A stretch of DNA of 64,000 bases. It comes from Schistocephalus solidus. Taxonomy: Eukaryota > Platyhelminthes > Cestoda > Diphyllobothriidea > Diphyllobothriidae. The notes below the pieces were generated by a model. It ran no database searches. It was not told the DNA's origin and was given only the letters and a program-made list of their open reading frames with translations. Below are positions 36,833-49,500 of the stretch, one piece after another. The stretch covers positions 35,846 to 99,845 of the forward strand of contig WEDG01012274.1 of NCBI GenBank assembly GCA_017591395.1, written 5' to 3'. Made by a program: the position numbers and the translations under genes. Within the stretch, counting starts at the first letter, position 1; the number at the start of each line of letters is the position of its first letter.

Positions 36833-39800
36833 GGAATTTTTATTTGCATTCGTTAAGGAATGCTCACTGATCGTTGTCCAGTTTTTTTACAAGTAGCTTG
36901 ATCCGCTTGAACCCCAACTGGTCCCAATAAGGACATTTGAAAAACCGCATAACTATGCAACTAGCTGGAGTGGCTATTATTTAATTTAGTGGTATATATT
37001 TTCAATCCGCTACAGAAGTTCTTTATTGTATCTATTTTCTACGTCATCTATTGGTGTAAACATTTTACTAAAATTAAAAAGGAGTAGCAAGGCCTTCAAT
37101 GGTGTATTCTATTAACTAATTCTCTTTCGTATTTTAAATTCTTATTGTCATTTTTAATGCATAACCAACCTCGTAAGCCTAAGAATAATAAAATAACAAA
37201 ATACAATTAGGAATTTCTAGAACATGGCTGTTTATAAAATCATTCAAAGCTGTTTTAAGCTTGTATTCTCAAGAATTAAAGTATCAAAAGGTAAACTTTT
37301 CGGTAAAATAAACACAGTTTTGTGTGCATCCTCTCAACAATACATCAAATATAGGTTATGAATGAGAAGCGGACACGCAGAGACTTTTTCAGCTTAATAA
37401 ATACAGTTGGCTAAGCCATATCTAGTTGCTTTGATATTTTTTGGCCAGAATCCAATTTAGCCAATACTTTATCATTTTCGTTCTATACTTTTCAATTAGC
37501 CAAAATGTCATACCTACATGAGAGAAACATTTGAAATTGAAAGCTGACAATCATATTAGGCGAGTGATGGCCTGTGATGTGTTTTCTTTCAATACTGCAC
37601 TCGTTGCACCTCTACCACCATTATCTACTACTCTTCGTCGTTTGAGACGTTTGAGCTTTATCGTGTGGGCGCATAAGTTGATATGATAATTTTACTTGAA
37701 TCATTAGAATGAGATCACGTATTCAATTTGCTGATCTTATCTGACTGTGGAAAGAGAAACAGCTTCGCTCCGTCCAAGGGTCATTGTAGAGGTTGAAATA
37801 AGTTGGTCTAAAATAAAATATCCTGGCCCATTTATCATCATCGGCTGTCCTTCCTTAATCCAGACGTAAGTGATGTTTGAACGGGGTTTTCATTATTTTT
37901 GTTTTCTCCAGCTATCTTACCAGTTGAACAATGGGCCTATACCCTGTCAATTTGAACGAAGAATTTAGTAGTGTCCTTTTTGCAGGACCAGCATATGGCC
38001 AGTTTGTGGATTTTGAATAAATTCAAGGCTAAAACCAAGGAGGCCCTATTCCCTTCAAACTATTCATCGCGATTTTATGTGCACTTGTGTATAACCGCTT
38101 CATAGAAAACGCAGCGGTTATAAAATAATAAGCAAGACTCCCTGATCCTATAAATGTCTTCGGGAACTATTGGGTTATCTAAACACTACTTGTCACAATG
38201 AATGACCAGATAAATACTTGTGCCTTCCGTAAATGAGTTTTAGTTTATGGTCGTTGTTTACAGACTGCATATTAGAATATAAACAGAGACGGGAATAAGC
38301 GTTTTCTGACTGATAAGCTGTCATTATCCAGCCGAGTATTTTGCTTGAAAGCATCCACTGAAAGCTTATCCACTACCTAGCGAGTATGAGAAAGACTGTG
38401 TTAACTATGTTCTCTATTTCATACATTTGAACGTTATAAGGCAACATGAAACGATTTGAAATTTCAAAATATTTGTGCGATCGCTTTAACCAAATGAGCT
38501 TCATTATGGTGACTGTTCGAAGCTCAGGCAACGTTTAACATCTTGGCGTGGCTCATATCTTATGGGATTATGCTGGATGGTAAATGGTGTTGCATCCAAA
38601 TGCCCGAAGAAGTCCTTTCCATTTGCAGACATGGTTCCGAATTTAAGTAAGTTTGTCTGTTCAGGAAACCCTAACATTTTGTACTTAAACTTGGTCTGCT
38701 CGTAGAGTAATAAGTTAATGAGGTGATACCATTTTCATCTCATAATTACAAAAATATCCGGTTATTTTAAAACATTGACGGGGCTTTGTTGAGATAAGAG
38801 TACCTAAATTGATTCATTAACTGTGACAAAATTCATAAAGAATCTTTACTAATGCAGAACCTGGCCCAACCGCATTGGAAAACGCTCGTCATAGAAGTAA
38901 GCATCCTTCCGTTAAATGACACGAAAAACTGTATATTTATTGATATTATGTTGGATAATACTAACGATTATTCTTGAGAGGTGAAAAAGCGGAAGCAAGA
39001 TATTTCTTAGCAAACGAGTGAACACTTTTTTCGCAGGTGCATAAAACATGCACATATTAACAGCCGAGAAGTTAAAACAGCATAATCAACAGGTTTCGTG
39101 TTAAAAATAGTACATAGTCTAGCGCGTAATATTTTAGTTTGGGCTTAAAACTTCTGCAAGGACAATTCAATGTCCGTTTTCTGATTGTGCATTACATTAG
39201 AAGCAGCCAATTTTAGTAAAGAAAGTTGCGCTTCTATTAGCTGATTGGAACGTCACAGGAATCAAATTTCCCATCAGGGAACATGTCACACAGCTGGTCA
39301 GTGATTACGAAATTGGAAAACAGTCAACAGCGGTAGTCGTATGTGCAGTATTTTCTAGGTGCCAAGACAAACATCCATCAGTAAAGTTATTATACAAGTT
39401 TGGAGACGATGGATGCTTAATTTGTCCGCGTGTTTTTGAAATGTCCATTAATATGGGATAGTTTCAACGTTCTTACTAGAGCGTCCGAAATTTGCGTATT
39501 GTGGTTTGTATCAGACAAACACCTTAAAAATAAGATCATTCTCGAAAGACTCTACCTAATTAGTGGGTTTTTAGATGTTTTTTACAAAAGACTGGAGTCC
39601 TGTTTGTAGGGCACTATTGCCAAAGCGAATAAACGGCCAAAACGTAGGCTTACGATGGGGTTTTGTATGGCAAAAATGATAAATGCACCACCCCCTAATC
39701 AGGACACGTGCTTCCTCTAACCCTGAAATAGACGGACCAAAAGGCTTATGTTCAAATGGGAAACATTTATCTTCACAAAAATCATTTCCAGTAGAAATGC

Positions 39801-42756
39801 ACGCAGTAGTGCTAACATAAAATCAAGGAACTCGCTCGAATATAAGGCAAAATTGATATATATTCAAAGCGTTAACTGTTTAATAAAACTATTAATTCAG
39901 AAAGATTTTTTACATGAGAAAATTAATTTTTTAAAAACGTTTGAGCGAATGCACAAAACACAACATTTTACGTGCAATCACATAACCAGTTTTTTTGGAA
40001 GTTAATGCACGAGCAGAAAATACACATTAGAAAGCGGTGAGGCCTTCATTAGGTTATCGTAATACGTTTCATTTATTTTTCAACCATATTAGCCAGTTAT
40101 GAGATCTTCTATGCACACAAAACGCCCACTGAAAAGTCGCTTGTGACTTTTGGAGAAAAATGAGAAATGTTGTAGCATATAAAGTGTAGAAAATGTATCT
40201 TACGATATCTTCAATCAGAACATCCTCGGAATTATGAATTATCGCCGTTATTCAGTCATGGACAATTTAAACTGCTTATGCGTTTGATGCTTTTCAGGGG
40301 TGCACTGCTTTTGCGTGGATGTTATACCATAGTTAAAATTTACAATGTCCACTTCGTAAAAGGAGTTGTATTTCACTGCATTTTGCCTTTACTTTTACTG
40401 TCATAGTGCATGTTTTGTTAACGAAATCCAATATAAAGATTTAACTTATATGCGCATGCATTCAGGATATGACATTTAAACCGTCCTTTCTGACGAGATC
40501 CAGCATCGAGAAGAAGGCGACATTTTCATTGGAACGGGGGCTTTATTAGACGATCGTTTTTACTTCTCACTCGAATCCATAATTAGAGACAGAGTCAGAA
40601 ATGTTTATTGGATTGCCTTGTTTTTTTCCGCGTTTACAACCTAGTCACATTGGCAGCTCCCTAGTGCATCGCTGGTAGTTGCACATGGTTTGATCGTCTG
40701 ACCAGCCAGCTGGTGCAGAATGCAGTTGCCATGTCGTTGCTGTGCGCCAGCGTGCTTGTCAAGATTATTTATTTCCACGATCATCGCACGCGGATGCATG
40801 TGTTGCGGTGAGTTCCAGCATTTTCTCCCAGCAGGGTGGGCGCAGGGAAGGTGAATTGAGCGTGAATTTGCACCGGTGTCAGGACGGAGGCGAATTTGGG
40901 TGCAGATGTTTGCCGCGGCGTTAGCCTGCGCCTACACGTGCCACCACACCTCCCGCCATGTAGGAATTCATCATAGGTGCTAACCCCCAATAACGCCTGG
41001 CCCTGCCCTTAGCGCATCTTCCGCATGGCTCGTCATCTGGGTCAATTATAAGCATACAAGGTATATCACATAATATCGAAAAGAAGACGAAAAAGAAGTG
41101 AGGGTGAGTTCATGAACCAACTTGTATTTTTGCTGAGTTTTCAAAAGCCCTATCGCTTCCATAATCAGATATATGAAGTTGCTGCTCCTGGTGGTCTTGA
41201 GTTAGTCAATCTTGTCACTGGCATCGCAGTCAGCAGTCGCGTGTCAACTACGGCAATAATATGAGGCAACTGGCGAGACTGACTAAAGCAAAACCGCCAG
41301 GTGTAGCAACCACTATACTCTACTGATGATTGAAGTGAGAGACCTTTAGAAACGTCAGTACAAATAAAAGATGCTCCATGAACGCTCCCCCTCTTCTTCT
41401 ATTTCATCTACTTCGGGAGATGATGAACACAATAAGATATCTGGACCTCAAATCTTTACACATTACAAAACATATGCATGGTGCACTAGGAATATCGAAG
41501 GGTTTTTGAACATGTCACTTTGGGACTGCATGCGTTAAACGGGAAAGGAAAAGGCTAGATATTTCCGCTAGGTTTTGCCCCTAACAGAGAAGGCGTGGTA
41601 ACGGAGAAATTTAAGTAAAGAGGGAGGAAGAAACCAGAGAAAAGGGCCAAATTAATGTCCTTTCATGTGTATATTTCAAGAAAAAATAACTCTTTTGCGG
41701 ATATTAAGAACGCACCGTAGCCCGTATAATTAGTTTTTAGAGCCTGTAATGTCTTATATATACACATCTGGCAGCTTGGTGATTTTTTTCAAAAGAGCAT
41801 GAGGATGCGAAGAAAAGCTTCACTTTTTTCTTGCAAATCAGGAAATGCTTATTGCACAACTGTTTTCAAGCTCACACTGGCCAGGAACCTAATGGATTTG
41901 AATTCATACGTGGTCAGTAGGGAGTAAGTCCCATCAAATAAAAAGAAAGAACATATTATACAGTAATCTTCACGTACTCCCTGTGCTTTAATATGCTGAT
42001 ATTCAAATGACTTTTTAAGACTTGAATCTGGAAAAAGTCCACTTCATGCCCGATAGGTGCATTTTAGGGGCCACATGTAACCTTTACTTCCTGCCTTATT
42101 ACTCAGGGCTTGTCCTCATTTATTTTTATAGGGTATTCTTTTTTTCAATCGTATTGTTTTATTTAAAACAACGATCTTGGTTTGATAGGCCCTTACTTTG
42201 AAAGTGCGCATTTTTTGAAATCGCACATTAATAGTAGGTTTTAATGCGTACATTTATCTTGCTGCAACACAGTAAAAGAGTCTATTTATTCTGCACATCT
42301 GCATTTTGATTAAGCCATTAAGTCTTTAAATTAGTAATATTTTCATTCAGGTCTACAATTAATCCTGCAGCACTAGCCATCAACACTTAAAAGATTAGCA
42401 AATGTCCCCAACCATTTGGCACCTTCCCTTTAAACCATTCGAAAGTAACGAGAGCCCTCGTCCATGGACTTCAATGATCATGAAAGGGAATTCTTTTCCA
42501 TATTTTCTGTATATAGAGGACGCTAATTTCTATTATTCTGCTGTCGAGGATGCATGGCTCCCGGTTGACTAGCAGACCATGGCAGTGGAAAGCAAGGAAA
42601 GTATCTGCTCTTAAAGGCTTGAGTAATTTTAATATATGTCAAGATCTGCCTGTTTCCATGCAATTTATTTCTTTTCACCTCACGTTGCACGTGCGTGGCA
42701 AATGAGATGGGTGTGTTAACATTTTTCCACATTGCATCTGGAGCTTCCCTGATTTG
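36831..42756. other. Intergenic DNA without a recognised gene
   Basis: AT-rich, stop-rich in all frames. A GC-richer island of about 0.45 kb (40.60-41.07 kb) contains short open frames on both strands but no motif I can name. Nothing else was recognised. Confidence 0.6.
40600..41070. other. GC-rich island, identity unknown
   Basis: Marked rise in G+C and CpG (gcacgcggatgcatg, tttgccgcggcgttagcctg) against AT-rich flanks. Frames on both strands (about 40742-40924 plus and 40781-40990 minus) are short and lack family motifs. It may be an old repeat or a regulatory island. Confidence 0.3.
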
Positions 42757-42851
42757 TCTTATCTGCTTTCTTATCCTGCTTTGACAGTCAGCTTACTGGA
42801 TCAGAATTACCGGATTCCATACGTTGCCGTTGGCTGGGCGGCTCCCGGTGG

Positions 42852-42933
42852 AGCCTCATAGCTCAGTTGGCTAGAGCGTTGGCATTACTTAAGCCTTCCC
42901 TTTGCTGGCGTGGGTTCGAATCTTACCAAGGCT
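42852..42933 (+). tRNA. tRNA-like copy 1 (degenerate)
   Basis: A box TAGCTCAGTTGG and B box GGGTTCGAATC are present, but the acceptor stem (AGCCTCA with CAAGGCT) has mismatches and the T-stem is broken (ctta). Probably a pseudogene. Confidence 0.3.
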
Positions 42934-43091
42934 GCCATTCCTATTTTTGTCTTTTGTTCAATTTGTTTTTCTGCTTACTTATCCTGCTTGGGCAGTCAGC
43001 TTACTGTATCAGAATTTGTGGATTCCATACGTTGCAGTAGGCTGGGCGGGTAACGTGACCCAAGTCTTATGAAACTCATGGCTCCCGGTGG

Positions 43092-43174
43092 GGCCTCGTA
43101 GCTCAGTTGACCCGAGCGTTGGCTTTACTTAAGCCTTCCCCTTTGCCGACATGGGTTCAAATCCAACCGAGGCC
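43092..43174 (+). tRNA. tRNA-like copy 2 (degenerate D and T arms)
   Basis: Acceptor stem GGCCTCG with CGAGGCC pairs fully. The D-stem (gctc with cgagc region) and T-stem (atggg with ccaac) carry changes. Possible anticodon hairpin GGCT-TTACTTA-AGCC. Confidence 0.3.
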
Positions 43175-43396
43175 ACCGAGTTTTTCACAAGTGGGTCAAA
43201 GGTATTTTCCGAATCTGCCAAAATCCTCTTCTATTTAATTGTGCCTGCTAGTCATCTGGTGGATTCTAGATTGATTGCTTAGGACATCCTGCTAGGGCAG
43301 TCAGCTTGCTGTATCAGAATTGGTGGATTCCATACGTTGCAGTAGGCTGGGTGGGTAACTTGACCCAAGTGTGATTAAACACACGGTTCCCGGTGG

Positions 43397-43478
43397 GGCC
43401 TCGTAGCTCAGTTCGCTAGAGCGTTGGCTGTACTAAAGCCTTCCCCTCACTGGCGTGGGTTCGAATCCCACCGAGGCC
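43397..43478 (+). tRNA. tRNA-like copy 3, best folded; class II size
   Basis: 82 nt. Perfect 7-bp acceptor stem (GGCCTCG with CGAGGCC), D-stem GCTC/GAGC, T-stem GTGGG/CCCAC around TTCGAAT, and intact A and B boxes for Pol III. The hairpin GGCT-GTACTAA-AGCC puts ACT at the anticodon (nominally Ser), but the fifth stem pair is T-T, two bases instead of one separate it from the D-stem, and the 13-base variable region forms no clear stem. It could be an unusual serine-type tRNA, a pseudogene, or the head of a SINE. Confidence 0.4.
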
Positions 43479-43530
43479 GCCGGGTTTTTCACAAGTGGGT
43501 CAAAGGAATTAGTCAAATCTGCTAATATCG

Positions 43531-46500
43531 TCTACAAATTATTTCGTAACAAAAATCAGTTCATTTGCTATTTTGTAAAGTAAAACTTCAAACCGATAGT
43601 TCAAAGCATTTTGAGGGTTGGTTTTAATTTTGCTTAGGTATTCACAAGAAGCCTATGTTATCTTTGGGTTTTAAAGCAAAGTCGCAACTTTGAAAACGAG
43701 GAATGCGAACAGTTTTATCGCTTGATCTGGGTGCCAGCTTTTGCACCTAAACAGGATGTATTATCTCATGAACGGCTACTAAATAGGTCCGTTAAATTAT
43801 CTTTCTGCAACTTAATCCCAAAATATTTCAGTCATGTCATAATGCCAGCTTTTGAACCAACCTATTTTCGAAAGCCTGACGAATCCATCCTCTATAAAAA
43901 AATGACTACTCAATTTTTATCAATTTTTCGTATTTATTTGCTCTGCCATGCTGAATTCGAAAAGAATATACATATAAAATTTACTTAAATCTCCTTTCTT
44001 GTATTCATTTGCTAGTATATATCATTTTCATTAAGTTTTATGCTTGGGGAAACCTGATCCATCGGTGTCACATTTGTTAATTTGCTGAATCATTTTGAAT
44101 GTGACTTGCCAATATACTTGGTTTAAATGTTTGCAAATAACAAACTTTACTCATTCTGCTTACCGAAACCATGCATTTATCTACATCTTAAGGAGTACGG
44201 CCCATATCGGTCATAAAATTTGCAATTTATGTTGTATATTTTATTAGTCATCTTAATAAATGAACAGATGCGATGCATTATGAACGGATATTTCAGTATC
44301 TAAAGCATTATCATAATGAAACACTTTTTTAAATGGAAGAATAGTACTTCTCATAGTTATAGTTTGAAGACAACGGAATAGACTATCATTTGGGTAAAAA
44401 CGACTTCCATTCATGATTCCAATAAACTATATTAGAAGTTCAATTATTCAAAAATAAATTATTAGAATAAATACTAAATAAGCAGTTGAGTTATTCAAAG
44501 CATAATTTTTGTAAACTGTCAAAATAAAGCTCGTTTAAATTTGGTATAATGTTTTGAAGTCTGCATGATAATTAGTATTATGGCCGTTTGTACGTAATTT
44601 TTCGAAGCGAAACGTATTTCAGAATTTTCTTCGTCACTTTGTGAAACATCCGCAGCCTTCAGAAATCCAGAAGAAAGTCAATTGCCCGACAAAAGCACCT
44701 GAGGTAGCAAATTAAGACTCAGTACATATTTATAAGATGGGCATAATTTACCTTTTGTCCGCACTCCACATGCTTGTCTGATAGGCAATCAAAGATGTTT
44801 CAAACATTTTTGTAGCGTTCCCACGTCTGTGGTTCACTGTAAACTTATGAACTGCTCCAAAAAATCGAATTCAACTCCACCCGACAAGTTAAACTTTCAC
44901 ATGTTACATAATTTGAAATTTTGCATCATAACATGAGAATATTTTCACAACTTACATAATTATCTAATCGTTTACTTTAACCAACAGCATAGGCCGGTTG
45001 ACACCAGAATGCAGTTACTATTGTAGGCTATTCAGAGTTTACATTTTTCCAGCCTTTAAGCGTGTTCCACATTCTTACTCTCATTTAATCAATAGGTTAC
45101 TTAGAGGTTGTACCTATCTTTGTGGATGACCAGGATGTGTAATTTTATGATGAAGACCGTTCATCATTTTAGGTTCTATTAGATATTCGGCATTGTAAAC
45201 ATTGTCAGGTTTGTATCCTCTCATCGTTAGTGCTACTAGGGGCCACGCCGAGAGTGAAGATATCCATTCTATGGTATAATTTTCCCCATTAATACAGTAC
45301 GCGGTCTATCTCAGAAAGTTTCTACCAAAATTCCGAAAGTGTTTTCGATTTGTGAATGCTTGTACAAGAACAACTTGCATATTTAATACAGTTAAGTCTA
45401 ACCTCTAGATATTTCAGTGACGTCAGGATGCCAACTTTTAAATGAACTATCTACCAGCCGTCTGTAAAAGCAACGCTGAACAAAATTGTTACTTGCAACT
45501 TATGAATTTTTATATTTAATTTTCGAAACCCTTTTAAATTCCAATATAGTTAATGGAAAACATAAATCGAACTATTCTTTCTGGTTTTCATTTGGAAGCA
45601 AGTTACGTATTCTTTGAAATTTATATTTGAAAAAAATTATATTTTGCAAGTTTTAAAATACTGTAACTGTGGTTTTTTTGTCTTTGAAATTTCTTGTCAT
45701 AAATCATCCTAACTGTCGATCTATAAATTCTGATTGTAGAGCATGCAACAGGGTCCACACCCAATGCAACATTTTATAAACAATTTGACACCTTTTTACC
45801 ATAGCGAAGATAAATGGGTTAGATGGAATGAATACAGCAGGTACTTTGGAACCCCTAAATACAAGTGTAACGACAGGTTGGGTGGAACATATTCAGGGAT
45901 AAGAAACATTTGTTTAGACAAACCAAATTTATCTTCAAGTATGAAAGATATGAAAACAGTATTTGCTACCAAATGAATGCTTCAAAAGATTTTGCTTATC
46001 TCCAATAACCTCTTTTTAAATCTATAAGAACTTCAAAAATCTAGTATAAAAAATCCTACTTCATAAGTAGTCATCTTTAGTTAGATAGCTGGCATCCTGA
46101 GGTTACCGACGTATCCCGGTATTAAGCTGCGTGATATTAAGCATTGCAACATTATAAAGGATTTTTTGCATCAAAAGCTCGTTTCAGAATTTTTCTTAAA
46201 ATTTCATGATAAAGGCAATTGAATTTATTTTATTTTGCGTTCGTTTTACGATTTTTAGTTCCGGTAATGTTAATTAATACAAATTTTGTTTTGGGTTCGT
46301 GATAATTTGTGAGCGAACTATTCTAATTTTATTAATAATACAAGGTGCCATCTGCCGAAAGTTTAAGTTTACTATCGAAATGCCATAACATAGTTTACAC
46401 TGAGAGCTAGTTGATTCTCTTAATTTTCAGACAATGATAGAATTCAAGCCAAGGTTTTTGCATGGAAAAGTAACTGCACAGTGAGATTTTGAATAGACTT

Positions 46501-49500
46501 AAATCACTGGATTTATGGACAACAATAGATTTTCCAACGTGTATACAACTTCTGTTGTTTTTCGGAATGGATTTTGAATAATTTGCACACAATACCTGTA
46601 GTTGGCGCAAACATTAGATAAAAATCATCAAGGCATTGTTTAGCAGCCATAACCGCGCAAAGTAGAGCATCTCTGCATATTCCGTTTTTTTTCGGATGGC
46701 CCATTTGCGTTCAAATAGCACTGGCTCAAATTTGCTTTTTCCTGATCAAATACTCAGAAGGCTATTTTGACTTCTCAAAAGGAGCCCCTTTCAAGGAGGT
46801 TAACTTCCTTTAGATTAGTTCAAAATTATGCTTTTCAAAAGCTATGCTCATATAGGTAGGTAATTATGGGACCTAACCGCCTTTACGTTCACGCAGAATA
46901 ATTGCCTTCAGTAGGTAATGGGAAATTAAAACCACAATTTAGGGCAGCGTGCAATTGCCTGGCATTCGCCGTTCCCTTCGCAAGGAATGGTCACAGTGCG
47001 AGTGCAAAATATGAGCCAAAAGAAATTGGAAGTACTTCCAATAGTGCTTACTAACCATCATTTGATTTCACATCAAATATTGACGTCCACAATGTGTAAA
47101 GGTATTAATAATGTGTATTTCACGAAGGGGCTGTGTTGCAATATTTTAAGGAAATCGTTTCTTATAATTGTAGAGGGATAAGTGTTGGATGATCAAGTTT
47201 AACCATTATTTTTCGAGGCAACCAAATCATTGGTTATATGTGGTACATCCAAATGAGACAATTATACCAGAAGCATTGCTCAGGATTAAACGGCTGCACA
47301 AATGTTTCCATGTCGCTGCATGGTCGAGGCGAAATCTTTGTAAATGTTGTATAACATTAGCAAATTACTGACCAATAAAAGATATTGGCAAATTAATAAT
47401 ACTAGAGAAATCAGTATGCACCGAACATCCTCAAACGTCATGGAAACAAATTTAATTTGTTTTCAAATAGCCCAGTATAGGAGCGTTTTAACAGCTGATT
47501 TTCTTTAATCAAACAAGCCTTATTTATTTCAGATAAAAAAATATTATGTTCTTACTTCTTTTTATGTATCCATTTTTCGAAACACGCATTTCACATTCAG
47601 TTTTTCCCATCGTGTAAAATCAACGGGACGTGTGATTCTTTCAAAGAGAAATCACAAACGTCCTTATAAGGCGGTCACCGGTGACTGTTGCAATATTGTA
47701 ACAGATGTGGAGCCTTCTTGCCCTAGGGTACATAAAAACGTGGGAGCATCCATTTAATACTCAAATTGAAACCTAAGTTAAAAGCATAACGAGCTTCTCT
47801 ACCTAGAATCACGCCAGTAGACAAATTGATCCATGCAATAAGTGTTTTATATGTATTTATGGCGCAGCCTTTGGGGAAAACTAGGAAAAACTTGCATTAT
47901 CATGAAGGAGTTTCTCACAAATGCAGCGTTTAGGGGTGGTTGATGATATTCGTTGATGAACAATCAAAACACCATCATATGGATTTTGACTTATAAATGT
48001 ATTTCCCGATAATCCACCTTCTCAAGACATTTGGGCAATCAGGCGACCAAAACACCGTCACTTGACTTCTGTGTTTAATCAGATATTAGGTTTGCTATTA
48101 TCAAATAATCCGAGGCGCAAACAGAGCTCTAAAATGCCACAGGAGCTATATAGATCACTTGCAGTGTAAGCGTATGGTAAACAATTTAACAGTTTCCAAA
48201 ACTATCCTTAGTCAGTTTTTGTTAGTTTGACCTTAAAAAACCTTAAATAAGTTGGCGTTTCGATTGGACTTATTTTTTGTTGCCTTTAGGCCTCTCCTTA
48301 AAGAGAGCGAGACGGTCCTACTAAAATGACATTGAAGTTTCGATAAAGACGACTCGTAAGCCAGTGCATGCTTGGAATATTCGCTAAGGTTTCTCAAAAC
48401 TATTGTTTGATACTGTATGGGATTATATGCTTGCAGCAAGTGCTGTAGGGACTTGTCATTGATATATGAGTCCTGAATTAATTATGCATCCGGCCTAGCA
48501 TATAGGCGGCGCAAATCACAAATGTCCCTTCTTAAGCTCGGGTTAAGTCTTTTGATTGTAGAATTCACCTCGTAAATAAACCACTTCAGTCATTAATGAG
48601 AATCTGTGTGCGAATACTTGTGCTGGCCGCAAACTTCAGTCGGCCGTTTTCCCTATCCAGCTTTTGTCGGTTTATCTGGTGGGGGGATCATCGTGGCACC
48701 ACAGCGGGCAGGGATTTCTACATGACTGACAGAGTGTGCTTCGGGCTTGGAAGGCCATATGCACACCACATATATCGTAAATTATTTAAGAAGAGACATA
48801 TTTATGCCTTCAAACAGAAAACATTCTATGGTTTGCATTTTAGTTCTCATAACACAGAATCTTCTAATAAAACAGCCCTTGTAGATGCCATTTTTATAAA
48901 CAGAAAATGGTCTGACAGATTCTAATCAAATCAGCGCATGCATATGTAAACGATGTCAATTAAATCACACTGACCATAAAGGAAATCAAATAATTTCCAT
49001 CCATTCACACAAACTGGAGTGGAACATGTGGACAGCAGATCCAATGCATTAATCATCAGTATAATCAAGGGAAAAAGATTAATTTGAAAATGGAAAGGGT
49101 TAAGATAAAGAAAAACACAGAGGAAGAAACGAAAGAAGCAGAAACTTCCAGGGAGATTTTCAGTGAACAGTCCTAAGCAGAGACGAAGCCTGCATAAAAC
49201 TTTTCGATGCCACAGTCCTACTTCTGACTGCTTCCAATGTCGCAAGTAGATACTGTTTTACTTAACCTAGTTAATATGGATGTGCCCAGGCTGTCAAAAG
49301 TAATTTGCCGTTCGCCATCGCTGCAGGCTACTATGATTATTGTCGAACTTCAAAATAGTTCGGGTCATTGAGTGAACATTTTTTAGTTATATAACTGAAC
49401 CACAGTCAATACAAAATCTATGTTCAGTTTATTTTTTTTTCTTCGATTATATTTTTTTAAAAACTTAGAAAATAATAAGAATCTTCCAATAGATGGGCAC

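Larger units (their letters stand above)
42757..43530 (+). repeat. Three tandem copies of a tRNA-like module
   Basis: Each module holds gcagtcagctt-ctg-atcaga, ggattccatacgttgc, a tRNA-like sequence, and (copies 2 and 3) tttttcacaagtgggtcaaa. Copies begin near 42757, 42972 and 43276 and differ by many substitutions and indels, so the duplication is not recent. Either a local triplication of a tRNA gene with flanks or a tandem of a tRNA-derived repeat. Confidence 0.8.
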
